NCBI GenBank assembly: GCA_009693235.1
Contig: SHXR01000050.1
Span: forward strand, 1 to 34,789
Source: Betaproteobacteria bacterium
Lineage (GTDB): Bacteria > Pseudomonadota > Gammaproteobacteria > Burkholderiales > SG8-39
DNA length: 34,789 bases
Reading direction: 5' to 3'
Made by a program: the position numbers and the translations under genes
The notes under the pieces: generated by a model
Database searches by the model: none
Seen by the model: only the letters and a program-made list of their open reading frames with translations
Told to the model about the DNA's origin: nothing
Part shown: piece after piece, positions 11,016 to 18,900 of the stretch
Numbering within the stretch: position 1 is the stretch's first letter
Layout of the letters: every line of letters begins with the position of its first letter

Positions 11016-11764
11016 TGAATCACCTTGGCTTCATTACGGAGCTTGGCCACCAGGGCTTTGACATTGGCAACCTTGACGCCGGCCTTGCGCTTTGGCGGCT
11101 CTTCGACTTTCAAGATAACGAGTCGTGGCGTCACATCCACGCCGAGTGCGTCCGGCTTGAAGATTTCGAGCGTCTTCTTTTTGGCTTTCATGATGTTGGG
11201 CAACGTCACATAGCGCGGCTCATTCAACCGGAGATCGGTCGTGACGATGGTGGGCAGTTTGACGGTGATCGTCTCGAGGCCGCCATCGACTTCACGGGTG
11301 ACATCGGCTTGGTCGCCATTGACTTTCACCTTGGATGCGAAGGTCGCCTGCGACCAACCAAGCAGCGCCGCCAGCATTTGGCCGGTCTGATTGCAGTCAT
11401 CATCGATTGCCTGCTTGCCGAGGATCACGATAGACGGATGCTCTTTCGCAACGATCGCCTTCAGCAGTTTGGCTACCGCGAGCGGCTGCAATTCGACATC
11501 GGTCTCGACCAGGATGGCGCGATCAACGCCGATCGCCAGCGCGGTCCGCAGTGTCTCCTGGCAGGCAGTGATCCCGCATGACACCGCGATGATCTCGGTG
11601 GCGACACCGGCTTCCTTGAGACGGACGGCCTCCTCCACCGCGATTTCGTCGAACGGATTCATGGACATCTTGACGTTCGCGGTTTCGACACCGGACCCGT
11701 CGGCCTTGACGCGCACCTTGACGTTGTAGTCGACGACACGCTTGATCGGGATGAGAACTTTCAT
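11012..11764 (-). CDS. etfB: Electron transfer flavoprotein beta subunit
   Basis: Small ETF subunit (250 aa), which binds AMP structurally and contacts the dehydrogenases. It opens with [19 protein letters not shown] and continues with [29 protein letters not shown] and [22 protein letters not shown], all characteristic of EtfB; the last of these blocks includes the loop that recognises acyl-CoA dehydrogenases. It is the first gene of the etfB-etfA-acyl-CoA dehydrogenase unit, reads into etfA with an ATGA overlap, and has a promoter candidate about 50 bases upstream. Confidence 0.97.
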   Translation of the reverse strand: MKVLIPIKRVVDYNVKVRVKADGSGVETANVKMSMNPFDEIAVEEAVRLKEAGVATEIIAVSCGITACQETLRTALAIGVDRAILVETDVELQPLAVAKLLKAIVAKEHPSIVILGKQAIDDDCNQTGQMLAALLGWSQATFASKVKVNGDQADVTREVDGGLETITVKLPTIVTTDLRLNEPRYVTLPNIMKAKKKTLEIFKPDALGVDVTPRLVILKVEEPPKRKAGVKVANVKALVAKLRNEAKVIQ

Positions 11765-11813
11765 GGAATAGGTCAGAGTGAGGGCAAAGGAGCGCGAAAG
11801 TGCAAAGCGCCCG

Positions 11814-11822
11814 ATTATAGCA
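11814..11822 (-). promoter_or_regulatory. Extended -10 promoter of etfB-etfA-acyl-CoA dehydrogenase unit
   Basis: The minus strand reads TGCTATAATCGG, a perfect TATAAT (11819-11814) with the TGN extension at its 5' side, 49 bases before the etfB start. I find no good -35, which fits an extended -10 promoter. The TATAATCGG core also occurs at the ETF-QO and fabI promoters. Confidence 0.6.
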
Positions 11823-11928
11823 ATGACCCAGTGGCCGACCGGTCGACATTCACCAGTGTATTTCCAGACGCTTTGGCAGAAGTGCGAGAATGCCCGCCGT
11901 TCGATGATCCCCTTCGGAGTACCTATTC

Positions 11929-12900
11929 ATGGTCAAACACGCGCTATGTCTTCTCGCCGCCGCCGCGGGATTCGCTGCGGGCACGAGTTACGCTCAAGGC
12001 TATCCGAATAAACCGATCCGATGGGTCGTGCCCTACACGCCGGGTGGTATCACCGATACCGTGACTCGCCTGGTCACGCAAAAACTGCAAACAGCATGGA
12101 ATCAACCGATCACGGTCGAGAACCGGCCCGGCGCCAACAGCCTGATCGGCGCTGAACTGGTCGCCAAATCACCGGCCGATGGCTATGTATTGCTGACCGT
12201 GATTGCCGCCCATGCAGCGAATGCAACGCTCTACGCGGGCAAGATGCCGTTCGATGCCGTGAAGAGTTTTGCGGTTGTGTCGCATGTAGCGAGCGCGCCG
12301 ATCATCCTCACCGCCGCCAACAATCTCGCGGTCAAAGACATGCGCGAGTTGATCGCTTATGCGAAAGCCAATCCGGGCAAGCTTTCCTTTGGTTCGAGCG
12401 GCATCGGTGCGGCGGCCCATCTCACGACGGAATTGTTGAAGCAGGTCGCCGGTATCGATATGGTGCACGTCCCGTTCAAGGGGACAGCCGGCGCATTGCA
12501 GGCGCTGATGAGCGGGGACATCCAGATTTTGGGCGACGTGCCGAGTTCAATGATGCCGCATGTGCGCAGCGGCAAGATCAAAGCGCTCGGCCTATTTTCC
12601 AATGAACGCATTGCTGGCGCACAGGAAGTCCCTACCGTCGTTGAAGCGGGCGGCCCGGCGATCGAGTCGGCGACCTGGGTCATGATCCTCGCCCCGGCCG
12701 GTACGCCGGCCGACATCGTCAACCGGATTTCGCAAGAGATCGCAACCGCCATCGCATCAGCCGATCTACGCGATCGGTTGACGCAATTGGCGATTCAACC
12801 CATTGGACGAACGCCGGAAGCTTCCACCCAATTCTTGAATGACGAAATCGCCAAGTGGCGGAAGGTCATCGTCGCAGCTGGAGTCAAAGCAGAACAATGA
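11929..12900 (+). CDS. Bug-family tripartite tricarboxylate transporter substrate-binding protein
   Basis: A 323 aa periplasmic solute receptor of the TctC/Bug family. The first 22 residues are a Sec signal peptide (KH, hydrophobic core, cleavage after SYA). The mature protein opens with YPNKPIRWVVPYTPGG and continues with ENRPGANSLIGAELVAKSPADGY, ANPGKLSFGSSGIG and VPFKGTAGALQALMSGDIQ, all classic Bug blocks. Membrane components TctA and TctB are not nearby, as is usual for the expanded Bug paralogues of Burkholderiales. Its stop overlaps the start of the CoA-transferase gene as ATGA, so the ligand is perhaps a carboxylic acid activated by that enzyme (inference). The Shine-Dalgarno is CGGAG, about 10 bases upstream. 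Confidence 0.93.
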   Translation: MVKHALCLLAAAAGFAAGTSYAQGYPNKPIRWVVPYTPGGITDTVTRLVTQKLQTAWNQPITVENRPGANSLIGAELVAKSPADGYVLLTVIAAHAANATLYAGKMPFDAVKSFAVVSHVASAPIILTAANNLAVKDMRELIAYAKANPGKLSFGSSGIGAAAHLTTELLKQVAGIDMVHVPFKGTAGALQALMSGDIQILGDVPSSMMPHVRSGKIKALGLFSNERIAGAQEVPTVVEAGGPAIESATWVMILAPAGTPADIVNRISQEIATAIASADLRDRLTQLAIQPIGRTPEASTQFLNDEIAKWRKVIVAAGVKAEQ

Positions 12901-14120
12901 CACGCCCTCTCTCGCATATTCGGGTGCTCGATCTCACCCGCGTTCTCGCTGGTCCATGGGCCGCACAGAATCTGGCCGACCTGGGCGCCGAAGTCATCAA
13001 GATCGAGCGACCCGGCACCGGCGATGACACGCGTACCTGGGGCCCGCCTTGGCTCAAGGACAAGGACGGTAAGGAAACGCGCGAGTCGGCGTATTTCCTC
13101 TCGGTCAATCGCGGCAAGAAATCGCTCACGGTCGATATCTCGAAGCCAGATGGGCAGGCACTGATTCGCAAGCTCGCCGCACACTGCGATGTGCTCCTCG
13201 AGAACTATAAGGTCGGCGACTTGCAGCGCTACGGTCTTGGCTATGACGATCTCGCCAAGATCAATCCCGGCCTCATCTACTGCTCGGTCACCGGCTTCGG
13301 CCAGGATGGCCCGTACGCGAATCGCCCCGGCTATGACTTCGTATTCCAGGGCATGGGCGGACTGATGAGTATCACCGGTGAACGCGATGAACTCCCTGGC
13401 GGCGGCCCGCAGAAGGTGGGCATCGCGGTGACCGATGTGCTTACCGGTATGTACGCATCGCTCGCGGTGACCTCGGCGCTGACCTACCGGCAGATTTCCG
13501 GGATCGGTCAATACATCGATATGGCGCTCTTCGATTCGATCGTGGCATTCAACGCCAATCAGATGCTCAACTTCTGGGTGTCGGGCAACATTCCGAAGCG
13601 CTGGGGCAATGCGCACGTCAACATCACTCCGTACGAAGTCTTCGCTTCGGCCGATGGTTTCATCATCCTCGCCGTCGGCAACGACAGCCAGTTCGCGAGC
13701 TTCTGCAACGAGGCCGGCCGACCGGAACTGGCGACCGATGCCCGCTTCAAGACCAACCCCGAACGCCTGAAACATCGCGATGTGCTGATCCCGATCGTCA
13801 AGTCGATCATCCTGGAACGGCCAAGCAAGCAATGGATTCGCGACCTGGAGGCGGCCAACGTGCCGTGCGGCGCGATCAACAACATGCAGGAAGTCTTCGA
13901 AGACCTGCACGTCCAGCATCGCAATATGCGAGTGGATATCCCGCATCCGCTGAGTGGCACGGTGCCCTCCGTGGCGAGTCCGATGAAATTTTCTGCGACG
14001 CCTGTCACCTACGACCGGCCGCCGCCTTTGCTTGGGCAGCATACAGACGAAATTTTGCGGGGGCTGCTTGGGCTGGATGGGGAGGAGATTGGTAGGTTGC
14101 GGAGTGCGAAGATTATTTAA
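12897..14120 (+). CDS. CaiB/BaiF family III CoA-transferase
   Basis: A 407 aa cytoplasmic enzyme that moves CoA between carboxylic acids. Family blocks are the N-terminal IRVLDLTRVLAGPWAAQNLADLGAEVIKIE region, SVNRGKKSLTVD, CDVLLENYKVG, CSVTGFGQDGPY and GYDFVFQGMGGLMSITG; the Asp of GYD (about residue 147) corresponds to the nucleophilic Asp of formyl-CoA transferase. I chose the ATG at 12897 because it overlaps the receptor stop (ATGA) and places the first conserved block at residue 8. The frame is open to 12855, inside the receptor gene. Substrates are unknown; succinyl-CoA or acetyl-CoA donors are common for this group. Confidence 0.93.
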   Translation: MTRPLSHIRVLDLTRVLAGPWAAQNLADLGAEVIKIERPGTGDDTRTWGPPWLKDKDGKETRESAYFLSVNRGKKSLTVDISKPDGQALIRKLAAHCDVLLENYKVGDLQRYGLGYDDLAKINPGLIYCSVTGFGQDGPYANRPGYDFVFQGMGGLMSITGERDELPGGGPQKVGIAVTDVLTGMYASLAVTSALTYRQISGIGQYIDMALFDSIVAFNANQMLNFWVSGNIPKRWGNAHVNITPYEVFASADGFIILAVGNDSQFASFCNEAGRPELATDARFKTNPERLKHRDVLIPIVKSIILERPSKQWIRDLEAANVPCGAINNMQEVFEDLHVQHRNMRVDIPHPLSGTVPSVASPMKFSATPVTYDRPPPLLGQHTDEILRGLLGLDGEEIGRLRSAKII

Positions 14121-14127
14121 TGCTCCC

Positions 14128-15234
14128 CTACATCCACGGCATCAACGACACATGAATCACATCCGGTACGCCCTCGCCCCCCACTGATTTTATGGCGAGG
14201 TCGGCGTCCTTGAGTCCGAACGTGTGGGTGGTGACCGCCTCCAATGGAAAGCGATGTGAGGCCAGTTGCTGGAGCGCCAGCTCGCAAGCCTTGTAGCTAT
14301 GGCCGCGCGCGCATTTGATGGTGATGTACTTCACCGTGATGCGCCCGAGCGGGAAATTGGGAAATTCATTCATCTCGCCTTGTACGACCAGCGTTCCCCC
14401 TTTGCGCTTTAGCGTATCGACCGCCAGAAGGATCGGTGCCGTCCCGGCGCCCGCGGTGCAGTCGAGCACGACATCGACGCCCTGCCCGGCGGTAATCGAC
14501 ATGATGCGCTCGAGTGGATCCTCCTTTTGCACGTCGATTACATGGTCAGCGCCGAGGAGCTTAGCTACCTCCATGCGCTTCGCGTCTTTTGCGGTGCCGG
14601 TCACGATGATGAGATCAGCCCCCGCCTGCTTGCAGGCCACCACCTGTGAGAGGCCTTGCTGTCCTGGCCCTTGAATGAGCACGGTCGATGCATAGCCCAC
14701 CTGTGCATCGAAAAGGGCCCATTCGATGCCATTGGCCATCGGTGTCACGATGCCGGCCAGCTCAGGGGAAAGACCCGCCGGCACCTTGTGCAGCACGGCG
14801 TTCCAAGGCAGGAACACGTATTGTCCGAAGCCGCCCCAAAGATGTGGCGCACGATTTGCCGAGGTGTAGCCGTAGCGGATGGCGTCCGGATTGAAGCGCC
14901 AATCGGTCAATTTGCAATGGCGATACTGACCGGCATGACACCACTCGCATTGCCCGCAGGTGACGTAGTGTTCCGGGAAGACTAGATCGCCCTCCTTGAG
15001 TCCCTTGCGGCGCGTGAATTCACGACCGGCCTTGGCGATGTAGCCGATGTTTTCATGTCCCATGATGACCGGAGCGCTGGAGGGCGGTTGCTTGTAGAGC
15101 TTGACGTCCGTCCCGCAGATACCGGCCACTTCTACCTTCATGAGCGCGCCATCGTCCGGGACGTTTGGCATCGGATATTCGCGAAATTCGGTTTTGCTTG
15201 GCCCTGTGCGGACGGCCGCTTGAACTTTTTCCAC
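14128..15234 (-). CDS. Zinc-dependent alcohol dehydrogenase (MDR superfamily)
   Basis: A 368 aa NAD(P)-dependent medium-chain dehydrogenase. Catalytic zinc ligands are Cys40 (AGICGTD) and His60-Glu61 (MGHENIG). Four structural-zinc cysteines follow at about 93, 96, 99 and 107 (CGQCEWCHAGQYRHC). The Rossmann motif is VLIQGPGQQGLSQVV. I start it at a GTG (15234): no suitable ATG exists, and AAGGAG (15245-15240) lies 5 bases before it, a strong ribosome site. The frame is open to 15336, but that would overlap leuA. The gene follows leuA after 34 bases, which contain a small TCGCG-TTA-CGCGA hairpin (15253-15265). The substrate is unknown; the motif set resembles sorbitol/threonine-dehydrogenase-like members. 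Confidence 0.87.
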   Translation of the reverse strand: MEKVQAAVRTGPSKTEFREYPMPNVPDDGALMKVEVAGICGTDVKLYKQPPSSAPVIMGHENIGYIAKAGREFTRRKGLKEGDLVFPEHYVTCGQCEWCHAGQYRHCKLTDWRFNPDAIRYGYTSANRAPHLWGGFGQYVFLPWNAVLHKVPAGLSPELAGIVTPMANGIEWALFDAQVGYASTVLIQGPGQQGLSQVVACKQAGADLIIVTGTAKDAKRMEVAKLLGADHVIDVQKEDPLERIMSITAGQGVDVVLDCTAGAGTAPILLAVDTLKRKGGTLVVQGEMNEFPNFPLGRITVKYITIKCARGHSYKACELALQQLASHRFPLEAVTTHTFGLKDADLAIKSVGGEGVPDVIHVSLMPWM

Positions 15235-15268
15235 ACCCGCTCCTTGGCTGACTCGCGTTACGCGATGC

Positions 15269-16969
15269 TTACTTGACGCTGTCCACGACAGCCTTGTTCT
15301 TGACGCGGCGCGCTTCCCGATTGAGCCCCGAGACAATCGCCTGAAGGGAGGCCGTCACGATGTTCGCATCCATGCCGACACCATATAGCACCGGGCCCTC
15401 GCCGACGCGCATCTCAATATAGGCGATCGCCGTGGCATTGGCTCCGGCGCCTACGGAATGTTCTGAGTAGTCGAGCACCCGTACCGATGCTTGCGTCGCA
15501 CTGGCGATTGCGCGCACGAATGCGTCGATCGGACCATTGCCCCGCCCTTGTACCGAATGCTTTTTGCCGTCGTGCAAGATTTGCGCGGACAGTTCGATCT
15601 CGTTCGCACCGGCTGCGACCTCATGACTAATGAACCGGTAAGGTGCGGTGGCATCCAGGTACTCGGTACGGAAAATACTCCAGATGCCCTCGGCCAGGAC
15701 TTCCTTGCCGGACGCATCGGTCACTACCTGCACGGCTTGGCTGAATTCGATCGACAAGCGGCGTGGCAGTGCGATGCCGAATTCGGCCTCAAGCAGATAG
15801 GAAATACCGCCTTTACCGGACTGGCTATTCACACGAATGACCGCTTCGTAGCTGCGTCCGACATCCATCGGGTCGATCGGTAGATACGGCATTTCCCAGA
15901 TATCACCGTCCTTCCGCGCGCTGAACGCTTTCTTGATGGCGTCCTGATGCGAACCGGAGAACGACGTATAGACGAGATCGCCCGCATAGGGATGCCGTGG
16001 ATGCACCAGCAGTTGATTGCAATATTCGACACAGCGGCGAATGTCATCGATATCAGAAAAATCGAGGCCCGGATTGACGCCCTGCGCATACAGGTTGAGT
16101 GCGAGATTCACGATATCGACATTGCCGGTGCGCTCACCGTTGCCGAACAGGCAGCCTTCCACCCGTTCAGCACCCGCCATTTGCGCAAGCTCGGCAGCGG
16201 CGGTGCCGGTGCCGCGATCGTTGTGCGGATGCACAGACAGCACGATGGCATCGCGCCGCGCGAGATGGCGATGCATCCACTCGATCATGTCGGCAAAGAT
16301 ATTGGGTGTGGAATGCTCAACCGTGGAGGGAAGATTGATGATGCATTTGTGCGCTGGCGTCGGCGCCCAGACCGCGGTGACCGCATCGACGATCGCCTTG
16401 GAGAACGCCAGTTCCGTCCCCGAAAACATCTCCGGTGAATATTGGAAGATCCACTCGGTCTCAGGCGCTGCATCAGCGAGCGACTTCACCAGCTTGGCAT
16501 GGTGCACGGCGAGTTCGGCGATCACCTGGTCTTCGGTCATGCCAAACACCACGCGGCGCATCACCGGTGCGGTGGCATTGTAGACATGCATGATCACGCG
16601 CTTGGCGCCCTGCACCGCCTCGAAGGTACGCCGGATCAGCGGCTCGCGGGCCTGCGTGAGCACTTGAATGGTGACGTCGTCTTGAATGAGGTTTTCGTCG
16701 ATGAGCTTGCGGACGAAGTCAAAGTCCGTTTGTGATGCCGAGGGAAAGCCCGCCTCGATCTCCTTGAAGCCGATCCGCACCAGTTGTTCGAACATACGGA
16801 GCTTTCGCTCGCCATTCATCGGTTCGATGAGGGCTTGGTTGCCATCCCGCAGGTCAACCGAGCACCACATCGGTGGCCTGGTAATAACGCGATCGGGCCA
16901 GATGCGGTCCTTCAAACCAACGGGGGCGAAGGCGCGGTATTTGCTGGACGGTGATGGCAACATGGGCAT
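15269..16969 (-). CDS. leuA: 2-isopropylmalate synthase
   Basis: First committed enzyme of leucine synthesis: condenses acetyl-CoA with 2-oxoisovalerate. The 566 aa protein is the long LeuA type found in many beta- and gammaproteobacteria. The TIM-barrel domain shows [12 protein letters not shown] (residues 36-47, metal-binding Asp), [10 protein letters not shown] (from about residue 246, metal-binding His) and [12 protein letters not shown] (272-283). The C-terminal third, ending [12 protein letters not shown], is the regulatory domain that normally binds leucine. AAGGAG lies about 6 bases before the ATG. A 29-codon leucine-rich ORF and a promoter lie just upstream, suggesting attenuation by leucine supply. 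The preceding PanB-like gene belongs to a family using the same substrate, 2-oxoisovalerate. Confidence 0.96.
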   Translation of the reverse strand: MPMLPSPSSKYRAFAPVGLKDRIWPDRVITRPPMWCSVDLRDGNQALIEPMNGERKLRMFEQLVRIGFKEIEAGFPSASQTDFDFVRKLIDENLIQDDVTIQVLTQAREPLIRRTFEAVQGAKRVIMHVYNATAPVMRRVVFGMTEDQVIAELAVHHAKLVKSLADAAPETEWIFQYSPEMFSGTELAFSKAIVDAVTAVWAPTPAHKCIINLPSTVEHSTPNIFADMIEWMHRHLARRDAIVLSVHPHNDRGTGTAAAELAQMAGAERVEGCLFGNGERTGNVDIVNLALNLYAQGVNPGLDFSDIDDIRRCVEYCNQLLVHPRHPYAGDLVYTSFSGSHQDAIKKAFSARKDGDIWEMPYLPIDPMDVGRSYEAVIRVNSQSGKGGISYLLEAEFGIALPRRLSIEFSQAVQVVTDASGKEVLAEGIWSIFRTEYLDATAPYRFISHEVAAGANEIELSAQILHDGKKHSVQGRGNGPIDAFVRAIASATQASVRVLDYSEHSVGAGANATAIAYIEMRVGEGPVLYGVGMDANIVTASLQAIVSGLNREARRVKNKAVVDSVK

Positions 16970-17141
16970 GGCACACTCCTTGGACGACGAATGACGTCTC
17001 TCCCGGCCGGCTTGCGCAGGCGGGGAACAACTTCCAAATTGTGGGGTTAGGTTATCTGCGCGCTGGGCGCAGCAGCAGGTCGAGCCGCAGCAGCGCGCTA
17101 GATAGCGCGGGCACGGATGGCGTGAGGAATAAGCGGCTCAT
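16970..17141 (-). promoter_or_regulatory. leuA leader RNA, candidate leucine attenuator
   Basis: The 172 bases between the leader start codon and leuA can form mutually exclusive stems. Stem A pairs 17103-17109 with 17094-17100, and stem B pairs 17067-17072 with 17056-17061. An alternative perfect 8-base pairing joins 17091-17098 with 17058-17065 and would disrupt both. After the leader stop the RNA is C-rich and G-poor for about 20 bases, then has a GC-rich imperfect hairpin before the leuA ribosome site. No hairpin followed by a U-run is present, so intrinsic termination is not evident. Rho-dependent termination or control of translation would be the alternatives. Confidence 0.45.
17052..17141 (-). 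CDS. Putative leucine-rich leader peptide upstream of leuA (leuL-like)
   Basis: A 29-codon ORF ending in TAA, 82 bases before the leuA start and on the same strand. Nine of its 29 residues are leucine, concentrated in [10 protein letters not shown], and it uses rare-looking TTA and CTA codons as well as runs of CTG. No Shine-Dalgarno precedes it. Instead the ATG lies 8 bases after the end of a TATAGT -10 box, so transcription would start at or within a base or two of the AUG and the message would be leaderless. Leucine-rich leader peptides controlling leu operons are established in enterobacteria (leuL), and a leaderless trpL leader is known in Sinorhizobium. That this ORF is translated and regulates leuA is inferred. 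It is too short for default ORF callers. Confidence 0.65.
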   Translation of the reverse strand: MSRLFLTPSVPALSSALLRLDLLLRPARR

Positions 17142-17148
17142 GGGTGCC

Positions 17149-17177
17149 ACTATACGAGCGTTGCAGGTTGCATGCAA
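17149..17177 (-). promoter_or_regulatory. Promoter of the leuA leader
   Basis: The minus strand has TTGCAT (17177-17172), a 17-base spacer, then TATAGT (17154-17149): four of six -35 bases, five of six -10 bases and ideal spacing. The predicted transcription start falls at the ATG of the leucine-rich leader ORF (17141). Confidence 0.7.
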
Positions 17178-17180
17178 CTA

Positions 17181-17198
17181 GACCCGTCGCGGCGGGTC
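17181..17198 (-). terminator. Hairpin after the PanB-like gene, terminator-like without U-run
   Basis: GACCCG and CGGGTC form a perfect 6-base stem around a 6-base loop, beginning about 10 bases after the PanB-like stop. Only TAGTTG follows, so termination would be weak. It sits immediately upstream of the leuA leader promoter and may separate the two transcripts. Confidence 0.35.
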
Positions 17199-17207
17199 CG
17201 CGAGCGG

Positions 17208-18038
17208 CTACTTGGGTGTTCCGGGAGGCATTCCTTTGATCTGCTTGGCCGCCCTCACGTCCTCGGCAAAGGCACTGATCGCATCCAGCGTCGTGCGCGC
17301 GACATTCGCGTAGTTTTCTTGCTTGGCATCGATCTCCGCCGCGCCGTAGCCAATCGCGGCATGCGCCATCCGGATACGCCCGTCGAGCCATGGTCCGCCA
17401 CCGAAACCACCCACGACCGGAATGCTGACCGCGGCCGCCACGGCGGCGCCGACCATCGGCCCGGAATTGGTGAAGTCGAGCAACGAGGCGCCGGCTGCTT
17501 CCAGTAGCTTCGCTTCGGCGACAAATTTCTCTGTCATGGCCGCGGGAATCTGCGCGCTACTTGTGGATTGGGCGCTGTATTGGATGCCGTACTGAAGCGC
17601 CGTTTGCGGCGTGATCCCAAACTGGCCGAAGACCGGAATGCCGGCGCGTACCAAGGCCCGCACCGCATCGGGATAGTCCGGCGCGCCATCCAGCTTGATC
17701 ATGTCCACGCCCGCTTCTTTGACCAACCGAATGGCCGCACGCAATGCGGAGTCCGTGCCTTCTTGTAGCGGGCCGAACGGAAAATCGCAGCTCACCAGGG
17801 CGCGCGTGACGCCACGTCGGACCGCCTTGGCGACGATCAGCATCTCCTCGAAGGTGACCTCCAATGGGTGCGAATGGCCCCATAGATTGACGCCGACCGA
17901 GTCGCCAACTGACACAATATCAACGCCCGCGCGATCGACGATTTTGGCGATCTGGTAGTCCCAGGCCACTACGCCGACGATCTTGCGCCCGTCTCGCTTC
18001 AGTTGCAAAAGCGCGGGGATGGTGACCTTGTCAGCCAT
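17208..18038 (-). CDS. PanB-like (ketopantoate hydroxymethyltransferase family) protein with altered active site
   Basis: A 276 aa TIM-barrel protein of the PEP mutase/PanB superfamily. True PanB adds a hydroxymethyl group to 2-oxoisovalerate on the way to pantothenate. Retained are VGDSVG (Asp46) and SCDFPFGP (Asp85), the Mg ligands, and MIKLDG (Lys115). Differences from E. coli PanB are Asp117 in place of Glu114, GQFGITPQ with Gln139 where His136 is expected, and LLDFTNSGP where the LVLE-x-VP block carries catalytic Glu181 (Thr190 or Asn191 here). The opening VVAWDY also departs from MLTAYD. I therefore call it a PanB paralogue rather than panB. Its ATG directly follows the crotonase stop (TAAATG), so both are in one operon with the acyl-CoA synthetase. 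Ketopantoate synthesis is possible but not supported by the residues. Confidence 0.75.
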   Translation of the reverse strand: MADKVTIPALLQLKRDGRKIVGVVAWDYQIAKIVDRAGVDIVSVGDSVGVNLWGHSHPLEVTFEEMLIVAKAVRRGVTRALVSCDFPFGPLQEGTDSALRAAIRLVKEAGVDMIKLDGAPDYPDAVRALVRAGIPVFGQFGITPQTALQYGIQYSAQSTSSAQIPAAMTEKFVAEAKLLEAAGASLLDFTNSGPMVGAAVAAAVSIPVVGGFGGGPWLDGRIRMAHAAIGYGAAEIDAKQENYANVARTTLDAISAFAEDVRAAKQIKGMPPGTPK

Positions 18039-18842
18039 TTAACGATCTCGCCAGTTTGGTGTGCGTTTGGCGAGGAACGCATCGATGCCTTCGCCCGCAT
18101 CGTCCAGCATCATGTTGCAGGCCATGCCCTCAGCCGCCAGGTCGTAGGCACCCGCTAGTCCCATTTCAATCTGTTTGTAGAAGTACGACTTGCCCATGCC
18201 AACCACTGCACCACTATGGGCGGCGATCTTCTTTGCCAGGCGATCGATTGCGGCGTCCAGCTCAGCAAGCGGCACGACGTGATTGATCAAGCCGAAGCGC
18301 TCCGCAGTTTTGGCGTCGATAACGTCGCCAGTGAGCAGCATTTCCATCGCATGTTTGCGTGCGACGTTGCGCGCGACGCCAACGCCAGGGGTGGTGCAGA
18401 AGATGCCGCTTTTGATCCCCGGCAGTGCAAACTGGGCGTTTTCCGAGGCGACGGCCAAATCACACATCGACACGAGTTGGCAACCTGCAGCGACCGCAAC
18501 GCCCTGAATACGCGCGATCACGGGCTGCGAAATGGCCGTGAGCGTCAACATCATTTTGCTGCAACGCTCGAACAGATCAGTCTGCCATGCCTTGCTGGGA
18601 TTGGCTCGCATTTCACGCAAGTCGTGGCCGGCGCAGAAGTGTTTGCCGCCGCCTGCCAACACCACCACCTTGACGGTCGAGTCCTGTGCGATTTGGTCCA
18701 TGGTCTGTTGCATAGCATCCAACATCGCCATCGATAGCGGATTGAGTCGGTCGCCGCGATTCAGCGTGACGGTCGCGATGCCGTCGCGATCGGCACGCAG
18801 CACGTAGGATTGATCGACTGCGGCCTGCAGGTTGGCATTCAT
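18039..18842 (-). CDS. Enoyl-CoA hydratase/isomerase family protein lacking both catalytic Glu
   Basis: A 267 aa crotonase-fold protein resembling ECHDC3-type members. The oxyanion-hole blocks are intact: GGGKHFCAGHDL (about residues 64-75) and GVAVAAGCQLV (114-124). In enoyl-CoA hydratase the two catalytic glutamates lie in GGGCE and PEI. Here the positions read AGCQ (Gln122) and PGI (Gly142), so ordinary hydration of enoyl-CoA is unlikely. Crotonase-fold proteins also include isomerases, thioesterases and C-C hydrolases. GAGGAG lies about 6 bases before the ATG, a strong ribosome site. The stop is directly followed by the ATG of the PanB-like gene, and the acyl-CoA synthetase gene ends about 60 bases upstream on the same strand. 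Confidence 0.88.
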   Translation of the reverse strand: MNANLQAAVDQSYVLRADRDGIATVTLNRGDRLNPLSMAMLDAMQQTMDQIAQDSTVKVVVLAGGGKHFCAGHDLREMRANPSKAWQTDLFERCSKMMLTLTAISQPVIARIQGVAVAAGCQLVSMCDLAVASENAQFALPGIKSGIFCTTPGVGVARNVARKHAMEMLLTGDVIDAKTAERFGLINHVVPLAELDAAIDRLAKKIAAHSGAVVGMGKSYFYKQIEMGLAGAYDLAAEGMACNMMLDDAGEGIDAFLAKRTPNWRDR

Positions 18843-18900
18843 CGCGCGACTCCTCGAAGAAAATTGCTCTTAGGCACTGTGAACTGGCGGGGCCTCGATC

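Noticed and set aside
11871..11893. Sigma-54-like TTGGCAGAAGTGC sequence before the Bug receptor
   Set aside because: The GG and GC dinucleotides are not at the required spacing.
12795..14042. Long open frame on the minus strand opposite the CoA-transferase gene (about 415 codons)
   Set aside because: The product has no recognisable domain and mirrors the codon pattern of the strongly supported plus-strand gene; typical of GC-rich antisense frames.
16970..17051. Classical Rho-independent terminator in the leuA leader
   Set aside because: A GC-rich imperfect hairpin exists, but no U-run follows it; I do not call it a terminator.
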